DNA of 37,180 nucleotides from Candidatus Zambryskibacteria bacterium RIFCSPLOWO2_02_FULL_39_26 (GTDB lineage: Bacteria > Patescibacteriota > Minisyncoccia > Phycocordibacterales > DATDWN01), in the NCBI GenBank assembly GCA_001825395.1, contig MHWN01000008.1, forward strand, positions 11,489-48,668, written 5' to 3'. The notes under the pieces are model-generated. The model searched no databases. It worked only from the letters and a program-made list of their open reading frames with translations, and was not told the origin of the DNA. Numbering within the stretch: the first letter of the stretch is position 1; every line of letters begins with the position of its first letter. A program made the translations under genes and the position numbers. Below are positions 23,085-31,217 of this stretch, piece after piece.

Positions 23085-24439
23085 AATTTTTTGATAGCAT
23101 TGCTTATTCGCGAGATGGATTCACTCTTGCCAAGAATATAAATAAGAGTGAACGGATCGGGACTTTTTTCTTTTCCAGATAAGGCAAGGCGTAGAGGCCA
23201 AAGCACCTCTCCTTTGCCGTTTTCTGTGGCGTAATCAAAGATAAGATTTTTTGCTGTGTCTGCTGAATCAAAACTGTCGTTTTGAATTTTGTCCAACTGA
23301 TTAATAATCCACATCAAATGTTTTTTTGAAATATCTGGAGAAGATTCTTTCCACAACAGTTTTTCAGCTTCGTACTGCGGCTCCTCAAAAAAATACGAGA
23401 GCTCCCCTTCCCCAGTTATTGTGTCTATATCGCCCCATTTTGAAATATGATTAAAAATAGTCTCGGAAATTTTTTCTACAAACTTTTTATCGTTTATTTT
23501 TTCAGATTTTGAAATAATGTCGTTGTTTTTGAGACGATTATAAATTTCCTTATTTATGGTATTTTTGGGTAAACGTTTCATATGTTCCTTATTTAGCCAA
23601 TCGAGTTTCACAGGATCAAAAATTGCTCCACCTTTTTGAACTTGAGTTATATCAAAAGTTTTGATAAGTTCATCTATGGTGAATATTTCTTTATCTGTGC
23701 CGGGATTCCATCCAACAAGAGATAAGTAATTGACAATGGCTCCCGGCAGGTAACCAAGTTTTTGGTAGTAATCTAAAGAAACGCTTTGGCCATGTTTTCT
23801 TTTTGACAGTTTTGACCTGTCCTTGGCTAAGATTAAGGGTAAATGGGCGTATACCGGTCTTGGAACGCCCAGGGCCTCGCCTATAAGAATTTGACGGGGA
23901 GTGTTTGAAACATGATCATCTCCACGTATTACGTGCGTCACACCTGACTGAAAATCATCAACGACAACGGACAAATGATAAACCGGTTCGTTTATATTTC
24001 TGGCAATGATGAAATCTTTCAATTCTGTGGTATCAAAACTTATTTCACCGCGAATAAGGTCCGTAAATGTCACAACTTTATTTGGATTTTTGAAGCGAAT
24101 CACTTCCTTATTATCCCCTTCCGTCTCCTGACTGACATAAGCCTTGCCTTCGTCAATAAGTTTACGGAGATATTTTTTGTATATTTCAACTCTTTCAGAT
24201 TGATGCCACAACTGGCCGTCTCGGGATAGTCCAAGCCATTTTAAACTGTCAAGCATTCCCAATTCGTATTCTTTTTTTGATCTGACCTTATCAGTATCCT
24301 CTACCCTTACTATAAATTGTCCTCCATTTTGTCTGGCAAAAAAATAATTAAATAGGGCCGTCCTAACGTTGCCTATATGCAAGGGTCCAGTCGGCGACGG
24401 CGGGAACCTAGTTATTATTTTTTGGTTTTTGTCTTGCAT
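23081..24439 (-). CDS. gltX: Glutamyl-tRNA synthetase
   Basis: It charges tRNA-Glu, and probably tRNA-Gln if the cell relies on the amidotransferase route (inference; no GlnRS seen). The 452-residue class I enzyme has RFPPSPTGPLHIGNVRTALF with the HIGH motif, the VRVEDTD segment, IRGDDHVSNTPRQILIGEAL, and the KLSKRKHG form of KMSKS, followed by an anticodon-binding domain. Length is normal. The 55-bp gap to murG is filled by the ACGAAT repeat and has no promoter or Shine-Dalgarno. Confidence 0.96.
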   Translation of the reverse strand: MQDKNQKIITRFPPSPTGPLHIGNVRTALFNYFFARQNGGQFIVRVEDTDKVRSKKEYELGMLDSLKWLGLSRDGQLWHQSERVEIYKKYLRKLIDEGKAYVSQETEGDNKEVIRFKNPNKVVTFTDLIRGEISFDTTELKDFIIARNINEPVYHLSVVVDDFQSGVTHVIRGDDHVSNTPRQILIGEALGVPRPVYAHLPLILAKDRSKLSKRKHGQSVSLDYYQKLGYLPGAIVNYLSLVGWNPGTDKEIFTIDELIKTFDITQVQKGGAIFDPVKLDWLNKEHMKRLPKNTINKEIYNRLKNNDIISKSEKINDKKFVEKISETIFNHISKWGDIDTITGEGELSYFFEEPQYEAEKLLWKESSPDISKKHLMWIINQLDKIQNDSFDSADTAKNLIFDYATENGKGEVLWPLRLALSGKEKSPDPFTLIYILGKSESISRISNAIKKL

Positions 24440-24445
24440 TTATTT

Positions 24446-24490
24446 ATTCGTAGTTATTCGTATCATTCGCATGATTCGTATATTCGTATC
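24446..24490 (-). repeat. ACGAAT repeat, copy 4
   Basis: ATTCGT units on the plus strand at 24446, 24456, 24474 and 24482, plus ATTCGC at 24465. In reverse complement the order and spacing align with copies 1 and 2. It occupies the murG-gltX gap. Confidence 0.8.
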
Positions 24491-24494
24491 GCAA

Positions 24495-25634
24495 TTATTT
24501 CTCATGTTCCATGGCTATAGACATAATTTCGTTTGCAATAAGTGCAGCCGAGTCTTTCCTTGCAAAGGCCCTTGCCGAATTAATCATTTTTTGCTTTTCT
24601 TCTGGATTACCTAAAATTCTTTCAATTTCAGACAAAAGCACGCCACCAACCAGATTTTTCTCCTCAATGACGGAACAAGCTCCAGATCTGGCGTATGAGT
24701 AGGCGTTGTTTTTTTGGTCATGGGAAGTTGGCTCCGGTATGGGAATAATAATTGAAGGTTTGGCCCACAAGGCAATCTCAAAAATAGTTGAGCCGGCTCG
24801 AGAAATTATGATATCAGCCAAGCCGGCGGCCATGCGCAAAGTTAAAACATTGAGATAGGCGATTGGCTTATATCTTTTTTTTAATTCTTTTTCAGTTAAA
24901 ACAACATCGCGACTTTCTTCTACTATTTTTATATTATTTACGCCTGTATGATGAATGACTTGATATTTTTTAACTAGTTCAGGAAGAATTCTAATAATAA
25001 CTTCGTTTATAAATTTTGAACCTTGCGAGCCCCCGATAACGAATATCGTCGGAATATCTTTATTGAAACCAAAAAACTCAGCCGCTCCGACAGATAACGC
25101 TTGCTGAACTTCTTTACGGACAGGATTGCCAGTATAAGCGGTTTTCTCCTTCGGAAAAAAATTTATGGCCTCCGGATACGATATAGCGATGCGTCTGGCA
25201 AACTTGCCGGCCCAAGAATTTACCTTTCCCGGAGAACTGTCCGACTCGTGGATGACAACGGGAATTCTTAAAATTTTTCCGGCAAAAAGGGCCGGGAAAC
25301 TGGCATAAGCACCTTTACCAAAAATAACATCTGGGTAGATGACAAAAATTCGCCAAATCGCCCCAATTACCCCAAGGGCAGTTTTAAACAGATCAAAAAA
25401 ATTAAGGATAATATTCTGAATGGAACGACTTTTTCTTATTTTACCAGCGTTAGTTCTTATGAATTTGATATTGTTTTCATAAAGAAGAGTTTCGTTGTAG
25501 GCATCGGTGGACATGTAGTAGAGTATCGGCTTTATCAGCCGGTTTTCTTTAGCGATAGTATTTAACTCCTCAGCCACAGCAATAATCGGATAAAAATGCC
25601 CGCCAGTCCCTCCTCCCGTAAGTAAAATTTTCAT
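24495..25634 (-). CDS. murG: Lipid II synthase MurG
   Basis: MurG adds GlcNAc to lipid I on the cytoplasmic face. The 379-residue GT-B protein has the signature ILLTGGGTGGHFYPIIAVAEEL, FGKGAYASFPALFAGKILRIP, GGSQGSKFINEV, and the C-terminal ISRAGSTIFEIALWAKPSIIIPIP with SHDQKNNA. Length is normal. It lies 16 bp after ftsW, with a possible weak TAATAA 6 nt before its ATG. Confidence 0.95.
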   Translation of the reverse strand: MKILLTGGGTGGHFYPIIAVAEELNTIAKENRLIKPILYYMSTDAYNETLLYENNIKFIRTNAGKIRKSRSIQNIILNFFDLFKTALGVIGAIWRIFVIYPDVIFGKGAYASFPALFAGKILRIPVVIHESDSSPGKVNSWAGKFARRIAISYPEAINFFPKEKTAYTGNPVRKEVQQALSVGAAEFFGFNKDIPTIFVIGGSQGSKFINEVIIRILPELVKKYQVIHHTGVNNIKIVEESRDVVLTEKELKKRYKPIAYLNVLTLRMAAGLADIIISRAGSTIFEIALWAKPSIIIPIPEPTSHDQKNNAYSYARSGACSVIEEKNLVGGVLLSEIERILGNPEEKQKMINSARAFARKDSAALIANEIMSIAMEHEK

Positions 25635-25650
25635 CAGTTTTTATTAAAAA

Positions 25651-26751
25651 TTAATTTTTCTTGCGATTCTTTGATATATTCAAAATAATTCCAACTTCAG
25701 CCAATGTCATAAAAAGGGCCGTTCCTCCATGACTGACAAAAGGCAATGTAATACCCGATAAAGGTAAGACTCCCACCATCGCCCCAATATTGACAAAAGC
25801 TTGAGACACAATCAGTATAACAATTCCAACAACCACAAGTCTACCGAAAGGATCGCTAATTTGAGTGGCGATTTTTAGTCCTCGGAATGAGAAAAAAACG
25901 AAGAGTAAAACTATAAAAACCGCGCCCAAAAAACCAAATTCTTCACTAGCCACGGCAAAAATTGAGTCCCCTATCGGCTCCGGCAAAACGTTAAATTTTT
26001 GAATACTTTGACCGAAACCGCGGCCGAAGATTCCTCCCGAGCCAATGGCTATGAGCGATTGCTGGATTTGATAACCGCTACTCAATGAATTGTCCCCCGG
26101 GTTCAAAAAAGTATTTATCCGGCTCATGACATACGGTTTTGCAACTGCTAGGGCTATTAGGCAAAAGGCCCCGATAATTATTGAAATAAAAATGTATCTC
26201 CATTTGCCGCCGCCCGCTATAAAAATAGCTATGCCAGAAAAAATAATGATGAGAAAAGTATCCGTATCCGGTTGGCTCAATAAGATAAATCCGGTGATAG
26301 AGATAAGAATAATAAACGGCAAAAATCCGTATTTGAAAGTTTGAATTTTATCTTTAAACTTGGCTACCCAAGCCGAGAAAAAAATAATGAAACCGATCTT
26401 AAGTAATTCAGATGGTTGAAAAGTGCTAAAGCCCAAAGTAATCCAGCGACTAGCCCCTCCGTGACTTATTGAAATGGCTGGAATAAAAACAAGAAGAGTG
26501 GCCAGAACTGAAAAAATAAAAATTAGTATGGAATATCTCCTATATATCTTATAATCAATTCTTGAGGTAATAAAGCACAATATCAATCCCAAAAAAAGAC
26601 CAAAAAAAGTCTGATTGAAAGCCACATTTGAGTACTTCACCGCTTGCTTTGAAAGAAGGCCTAAAGAGGCTGAAGTAAATATGAGATAGCCAGCTACGAC
26701 TAGAATACCGAGAGAAATTAAAAATGATATATCAACTTTAGTCTTGCCCAT
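25651..26751 (-). CDS. ftsW: SEDS glycosyltransferase FtsW/RodA
   Basis: FtsW polymerises lipid II in the membrane. The 366-residue protein has about ten hydrophobic segments and the SEDS motifs ISHGGASRWI, GFSTFQPSELLKI, GRGFGQSIQKFNVLPEPIGDSIFA, EEFGFLGA and LPLSGITLPFVSHGG. The frame is open upstream to 27132, but that 127-residue extension is not FtsW-like and runs antisense to another gene, so the ATG at 26751 is chosen. A TATAAT lies 10 nt upstream. The murG-adjacent context favours FtsW over RodA. Confidence 0.92.
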   Translation of the reverse strand: MGKTKVDISFLISLGILVVAGYLIFTSASLGLLSKQAVKYSNVAFNQTFFGLFLGLILCFITSRIDYKIYRRYSILIFIFSVLATLLVFIPAISISHGGASRWITLGFSTFQPSELLKIGFIIFFSAWVAKFKDKIQTFKYGFLPFIILISITGFILLSQPDTDTFLIIIFSGIAIFIAGGGKWRYIFISIIIGAFCLIALAVAKPYVMSRINTFLNPGDNSLSSGYQIQQSLIAIGSGGIFGRGFGQSIQKFNVLPEPIGDSIFAVASEEFGFLGAVFIVLLFVFFSFRGLKIATQISDPFGRLVVVGIVILIVSQAFVNIGAMVGVLPLSGITLPFVSHGGTALFMTLAEVGIILNISKNRKKN

Positions 26752-26761
26752 ATCACTAAGA

Positions 26762-26767
26762 ATTATA
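26762..26767 (-). promoter_or_regulatory. ftsW -10 element
   Basis: Minus-strand TATAAT, 10 nt before the ATG. The predicted leader is only 3-5 nt. It is divergent from the small gene at 26845. Confidence 0.5.
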
Positions 26768-26800
26768 ACATTTTTTTGGTAATTTTTATGTGGATAGCAG

Positions 26801-26840
26801 TTGCTTTTTGAGGCTAGATGTTGTATTATAGACGCGGAGG
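26801..26840 (+). promoter_or_regulatory. Promoter and Shine-Dalgarno of a small gene
   Basis: TTGCTT (26801-26806), 17 nt, TATTAT (26824-26829), and GGAGG (26836-26840) 4 nt before an ATG. Confidence 0.65.
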
Positions 26841-26844
26841 GCAT

Positions 26845-27048
26845 ATGCCTCGAAAAGTCTACCCAAAAATCGTGCCGGTTCGGGATGAATTTTTCGGAAG
26901 GTTGGAAGACGGAATTGCGGCACAGGCGGGGAAGCCTGAAGATGCAGAGACATTCAAGCAGGCTTGGGAGGTGGAAACAGCACCCGCCCCAAAACTGCAA
27001 ATGAGAATGGAAAGGCAGGAACCAGTTGATAAGGACGGACGCTCGTAA
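26845..27048 (+). CDS. Small hypothetical protein inside the cell-wall cluster
   Basis: A 67-residue, charged and soluble-looking protein (MPRKVYPKIVPVRDEFFGRL, with later AQAGKPEDAETFKQAW) of unknown family. It is visibly G+C-richer than ftsW and mraY and runs opposite to them, so it interrupts the mraY-ftsW-murG order. The start is selected by GGAGG and the promoter; the longer frame from 26818 would begin inside the -10. Its TAA lies in the loop of its own terminator hairpin. A compact, self-contained transcription unit, perhaps acquired. Confidence 0.65.
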   Translation: MPRKVYPKIVPVRDEFFGRLEDGIAAQAGKPEDAETFKQAWEVETAPAPKLQMRMERQEPVDKDGRS

Positions 27049-27069
27049 GAGCGCCCGTCCGGTTTTTTT
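27033..27069 (+). terminator. Terminator overlapping the stop codon
   Basis: GGACGGaCGCTC-gtaa-GAGCGcCCGTCC with one mismatch, then TTTTTTT at 27063-27069. The gene's TAA (27046-27048) is in the loop. Confidence 0.9.
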
Positions 27070-27074
27070 AATAT

Positions 27075-28127
27075 CTAACTTATTAGAGCAATAATGACCC
27101 CGCTCATGGCGAAAACAACGCTGATAATCCAATATCTCATGACTATTTTTTCTCGGCTCCAGCCGATGGCCTCAAAATGATGGTGTAGCGGCGTCAATTT
27201 AAAAACCCGACGCTTTCCAAAAAATTTATAGGAAGTAATTTGAATAATGACGGAGAGAGAGGTGATGACAAGCGGAAAAGCTATAATAATCAAAAGTAAG
27301 GCGGAATTTGTTAGAAAGGCAATGACTGATAAAGTGACAGTTAGCCCCAACATGCCGGTTTCACCCATGTAAAACCGGGCTGGAGGAATATTAAACCAAA
27401 GAAAAGCCAGAATGCCTCCGGCAATGACGGCGCAAAGAGCGGAAATGTCAATTTGATTGTTGGCAAAAGCGATTATTGAGTAAGCCGAAAAAATAGTGGC
27501 CATGATTCCGCCAGACAATCCGTCAATACCATCAACTACGCTTGTTGAAAAAACGGCAAGCATGACAATAATAAAAAACGGTATAAACCAAATTCCCAGT
27601 TCGAGCTCCCCGCCAAATGGAATGTGAATTGAAGTAAATTGAAGTTTGTAATAAAACCAATAACTGATAGCAAAGCCTATCAAAATAATGCAAATAATTT
27701 TCACTTTTCTGTAAATCAAGGGGTCTTTGGCATATACTCCCCTGCCAAATATTTGAAGTAAGTCGTCTAATAATCCGATAAGGGAAGCCAGAATCAAAGT
27801 AGCCAATGGGATGAGTGTTTGGCCACGGCTGAAAAAGTTCAGTTTCTCCGTAAGGTCGCTTGGAAAAATGACTGACAGGAGATAAATTAAAAAAACAGTC
27901 AGTAAAACTGAAACCCAAATGATTACCCCCCCGATACGCGGGGTGGAAAGTTCGCCTCTGGTGTTATGAATTTTGGAAAATTCTTCCGTGGTCATTCCGC
28001 TGTCTTTTCGCGGACTTTTTTTCCACATTTTGTGCTTGTAGAAAAAATCGGTAAAAAACGGCGTGATAGAAATACCGATAAAGAAAGTTATAACTGAAGG
28101 AATGACTATTTTTAAAACATCTATCAT
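27075..28127 (-). CDS. mraY: Phospho-MurNAc-pentapeptide transferase MraY
   Basis: MraY makes lipid I from UDP-MurNAc-pentapeptide and undecaprenyl phosphate. The 350-residue protein has about ten membrane segments and the catalytic motifs LLDDLLQIF, DGIDGLSGG and PLHHHFEAIGWSREKIVMRYWI, diagnostic for MraY. Length is normal. The first cytoplasmic loop reads HNTRGELSTPRIGG in place of the usual GTPTMGG, a divergent but recognisable version. It leads the murG-containing cluster. Confidence 0.95.
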   Translation of the reverse strand: MIDVLKIVIPSVITFFIGISITPFFTDFFYKHKMWKKSPRKDSGMTTEEFSKIHNTRGELSTPRIGGVIIWVSVLLTVFLIYLLSVIFPSDLTEKLNFFSRGQTLIPLATLILASLIGLLDDLLQIFGRGVYAKDPLIYRKVKIICIILIGFAISYWFYYKLQFTSIHIPFGGELELGIWFIPFFIIVMLAVFSTSVVDGIDGLSGGIMATIFSAYSIIAFANNQIDISALCAVIAGGILAFLWFNIPPARFYMGETGMLGLTVTLSVIAFLTNSALLLIIIAFPLVITSLSVIIQITSYKFFGKRRVFKLTPLHHHFEAIGWSREKIVMRYWIISVVFAMSGVIIALIS

Positions 28128-28205
28128 AGGTAATTTAAAGTTTAAAAATCAAAATGTAAAATGACAATATAAAATCTATAGATATAGGGATTTGCATTTT
28201 TAGTA

Positions 28206-30059
28206 TTAATTTTGATTTTTGATATTTACATTTTCCATTTTTATAAATACATCATACCATAGAGCTAGCATAAGAAGCGTATAAATTTTACGCGAATTAT
28301 CTGTTTTTTTCATTGTATGTTCATCAATTAAATTTTGAATATAACCAACATCCATGTGTTTTTTTATGTATCGGTTATTTATAATAGTCCTGTATAAACC
28401 TTCTCTATCTTTTGTAAACCAATCCTTAATGGGTACCGGGAATCCAAGTTTTTTGCGATTTCTTGTTGTTTCCGGCACAACCGATTTGAAAGCTTGGCGG
28501 AGAAGATATTTAGTTACTCCGCCTCGCCACTTAAACCTGTCCGGAAGTATTTTAGCCAATTTGGCCACTTCAATATCCAAAAACGGCACTCGAAGCTCAA
28601 GCGAATGAGCCATGGTCATTTTGTCAGCTTTGGCCAAGATATCACCCGTAAGCCATATATTTATATCAATATATTGCATTTTGGCCGAATCGCTTAAGCC
28701 TCCGACTTGTTTGTATAAAAAATCCAAGCTAAGCGATTTCTCTTTCCTCCCTTTCCATAAAAAACTCAATTCATCTTGCTTGAAAATAGAAGCATTGCCA
28801 ATATACCAATCTGCCATTTTGGAATTAACTCGGTTCAAATAATTTTTTCCATAAAACTGAAACGGCAGGTTTAGGAAAAATTTGAGAATGTTTTGAGGTA
28901 ACCAAGAAAGTTTACGGCGGGCAAAAGGCTCCAAATAAATATTGTAACCGCCAAAAAGTTCGTCGGCCCCTTCACCAGAAAGAACAACCTTGACATATTT
29001 TCTGGCCTCCTCTGCCAAAAAATAAAGCCCTAAAGCGGACGGGTCGGCCACCGGTTCGTCAAAATGATAAACCGCTTTTTTCAAGGCGCTGAAATATTCA
29101 TCCGGCCCAATGGTCAATTCTGTGTGGTCGGTGCCGAGAAAACTAGCGGTTTCGGAAGCCTCCCTGCCTTCAGTTAAAGTATTAAAGCCAACCGTAAAAG
29201 TTTTAATTCGCCTATCCCCCTTTATTTTTTGCATCAAGGTGGCGATGATACTACTGTCTATTCCTCCAGAAAGAAATGCCCCGACCGGCACATCGGCGAT
29301 CATGTGATGCTCAACCGAATCTTGCATTGTTTCATAAATTTTTTGGGTAGTATCTTTTTCATCTAAATTATTGTCGGGATTGAACTCCATTGACCAATAT
29401 TTTTTTATTTGTACATCATTTCTCTTAAGATCAATTGACAAAAAATGTCCCGGTGGCAACTTGTAAACTCCCTTGAAAAAAGTTTCTGTCAGCGGATTGT
29501 ATTGAAAAGAAAGGTAATTTATAACCGCCTTGTCATTTACTGAAACCTTAAACCCCGGAAATGAGAGAAAACTTTTTATTTCCGAAGAAAAGCCGATTAT
29601 CCTGTCATTTTGGGTCAAATAATACATCGGCTTGATGCCGAAATAATCCCGGGCTATAAAGATTTTTTTGGCATTGATGTTGTAAATGCAAAAGGCAAAC
29701 ATACCGCGAAGTTTCGGCAACATCTCCTCTCCGTATTCTTCGTAAAGATGGAGAATGACTTCGGTGTCGCTCGCGGTTTTGAAAATATAGTTTTTAATCA
29801 ACAATTCTTCCCGCAATTCCTTGTAATTATAGATTTCACCGTTAAAAAATATAAGAATTTTGCCATTTTCGGATGTCACCGGCTGTCTGCCGGTTTTCAA
29901 ATCAATTATGGAAAGCCGTCTCATACCCAAACCAACATTGCTGTCAACAAAAAAACCGTCATCATCCGGTCCGCGATGGGCAATTTTTGCGACCATTTTT
30001 CCTATGACTTTCTCTTTATTTTGTATATTTTGGCCTATAACTCCGGCTATTCCGCACAT
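28206..30059 (-). CDS. asnB: Asparagine synthetase, glutamine-hydrolysing
   Basis: AsnB amidates aspartate with glutamine nitrogen. The 617-residue protein begins MCGIAGVIG, so Cys2 (after Met removal) is the glutaminase nucleophile; it has RGPDDDG, FNGEIYNYKELREEL and, in the synthetase domain, the PP-loop FLSGGIDSS and LSGEGADELFGGY. Length fits class II AsnB. The start follows an extended -10 by 6 nt. Such genes in CPR also occur in surface-sugar clusters, where they amidate other substrates, but none is visible here. Confidence 0.92.
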   Translation of the reverse strand: MCGIAGVIGQNIQNKEKVIGKMVAKIAHRGPDDDGFFVDSNVGLGMRRLSIIDLKTGRQPVTSENGKILIFFNGEIYNYKELREELLIKNYIFKTASDTEVILHLYEEYGEEMLPKLRGMFAFCIYNINAKKIFIARDYFGIKPMYYLTQNDRIIGFSSEIKSFLSFPGFKVSVNDKAVINYLSFQYNPLTETFFKGVYKLPPGHFLSIDLKRNDVQIKKYWSMEFNPDNNLDEKDTTQKIYETMQDSVEHHMIADVPVGAFLSGGIDSSIIATLMQKIKGDRRIKTFTVGFNTLTEGREASETASFLGTDHTELTIGPDEYFSALKKAVYHFDEPVADPSALGLYFLAEEARKYVKVVLSGEGADELFGGYNIYLEPFARRKLSWLPQNILKFFLNLPFQFYGKNYLNRVNSKMADWYIGNASIFKQDELSFLWKGRKEKSLSLDFLYKQVGGLSDSAKMQYIDINIWLTGDILAKADKMTMAHSLELRVPFLDIEVAKLAKILPDRFKWRGGVTKYLLRQAFKSVVPETTRNRKKLGFPVPIKDWFTKDREGLYRTIINNRYIKKHMDVGYIQNLIDEHTMKKTDNSRKIYTLLMLALWYDVFIKMENVNIKNQN

Positions 30060-30065
30060 TACTGG

Positions 30066-30094
30066 ATTATACCAAATGAAAACGTTTTGTCTAA
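30066..30094 (-). promoter_or_regulatory. asnB promoter, leaderless type
   Basis: Minus strand TTAGAC (30089-30094), 17 nt, TGgTATAAT with the hexamer at 30066-30071, then 6 nt to ATG 30059. Confidence 0.6.
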
Positions 30095-30104
30095 AAAATT
30101 CTTT

Positions 30105-31217
30105 TTATCTTATGGATTTATAACCACCGACAAGGCCGTGAGGCGATAAGACAATCTGCCAAAGTTGTATATTTCGCGCCCTAAATGATCCGGCGCTGGA
30201 AAGTAAATAGAAACGAAACATTTTATAAAATCTTTCCCCATATTTGTCTTTCAATTTATGCCATGAGGCATCCAGATTTTTCCACCAAGACAAGAGGGTT
30301 TTGTCGTAGTATTGGCCGAAATTATGCCAATCTTCCATGACAAAAATTTTCTCATAACTTTCTGCAATCTGTTTTTGTGATGGTGTCATTGAGTTCGGAA
30401 AAATATATTTTTCAAACCACGGATCAGTAATAGTGATTGATTTATTTCTACCGATAGTATGCAGAAGAAAAATGCCGTTTTCATTCATATTATTACTTAC
30501 AATTTTAAAGAAATTTCTATAATTTTTAAACCCGACATGTTCAAACATTCCGACCGAAACTACCTTGTCATACTTTTCCTTAATATCGCGATAATCCATA
30601 AGGTGTATATCCACATTCAAATTTTCAGTAAATGTCTTTGCATATTCAGCTTGTTCCTTTGATATGGTAATGCCGGTCACATGACAGCCATAATGCTCCG
30701 ATGCATATTTGGCAAAACCTCCCCAGCCGCAACCAATATCCAAGACTTTATCAGTTGATTTCAATTGAAGTTTTTTGCAAATCAAATCAAGTTTCTGCTC
30801 CTGGGCTTTGTTCAAATCTTCTGTATTCTTAAAATACCCGCAACTATATTGCAGATACGGGTCCAAAAAAGATGAGTACAAATCGTTACCCAAATTATAA
30901 TGTCTTCTGGCCACTTTTTCCCCTCTTGTTTTCGTCTGGAGATTTAATATTTTTGATTTTAGAACTCCCCACGTTGCCCAGAAATTTCTATATAAAAAAC
31001 TTATGTCAATAAATTTCAAGACTCTAAAAATCATTTCATCAAGCGCCGAACACTCCCACCATCCGTCCATATAGGACTCTCCAAGCCCCATTGTGCCTTG
31101 TTTGATAACACGATTATAAAATCTGTCATCCAAAACTTTTATATCCCACGGTCTATTGCCATTTATTTTTACATCAACTGTTTGAAGTATTGTTTCTATA
31201 AGCTCTTTTGGTTTCAT
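30105..31217 (-). CDS. cfa: Cyclopropane-fatty-acyl-phospholipid synthase
   Basis: This enzyme adds a methylene from S-adenosylmethionine to unsaturated acyl chains of membrane lipids. The 370-residue protein has an N-terminal domain, YNLGNDLYSSFLDPYLQYSCGY, the SAM motif VLDIGCGWGGFAKYA, MFEHVGFKNY, and the C-terminal FRARNIQLWQIVLSP, all as in bacterial Cfa. Length is normal. It overlaps dacA by four bases (ATGA), so they are co-translated. CPR cells generally lack fatty-acid synthesis, so the substrate is probably lipid taken from a host. Confidence 0.93.
   Translation of the reverse strand: MKPKELIETILQTVDVKINGNRPWDIKVLDDRFYNRVIKQGTMGLGESYMDGWWECSALDEMIFRVLKFIDISFLYRNFWATWGVLKSKILNLQTKTRGEKVARRHYNLGNDLYSSFLDPYLQYSCGYFKNTEDLNKAQEQKLDLICKKLQLKSTDKVLDIGCGWGGFAKYASEHYGCHVTGITISKEQAEYAKTFTENLNVDIHLMDYRDIKEKYDKVVSVGMFEHVGFKNYRNFFKIVSNNMNENGIFLLHTIGRNKSITITDPWFEKYIFPNSMTPSQKQIAESYEKIFVMEDWHNFGQYYDKTLLSWWKNLDASWHKLKDKYGERFYKMFRFYLLSSAGSFRARNIQLWQIVLSPHGLVGGYKSIR

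Noticed and set aside
2331-24490. ACGAAT arrays as CRISPR
   Set aside because: Units are 6-8 bp, about 10 bp apart, with no spacers of uniform 30-40 bp length and no cas genes.
26752-27132. N-terminal extension of FtsW by 127 residues
   Set aside because: The residues are Cys/Arg/His-rich, unlike FtsW, and lie antisense to a gene with its own promoter and terminator. ATG 26751 has a TATAAT 10 nt upstream.
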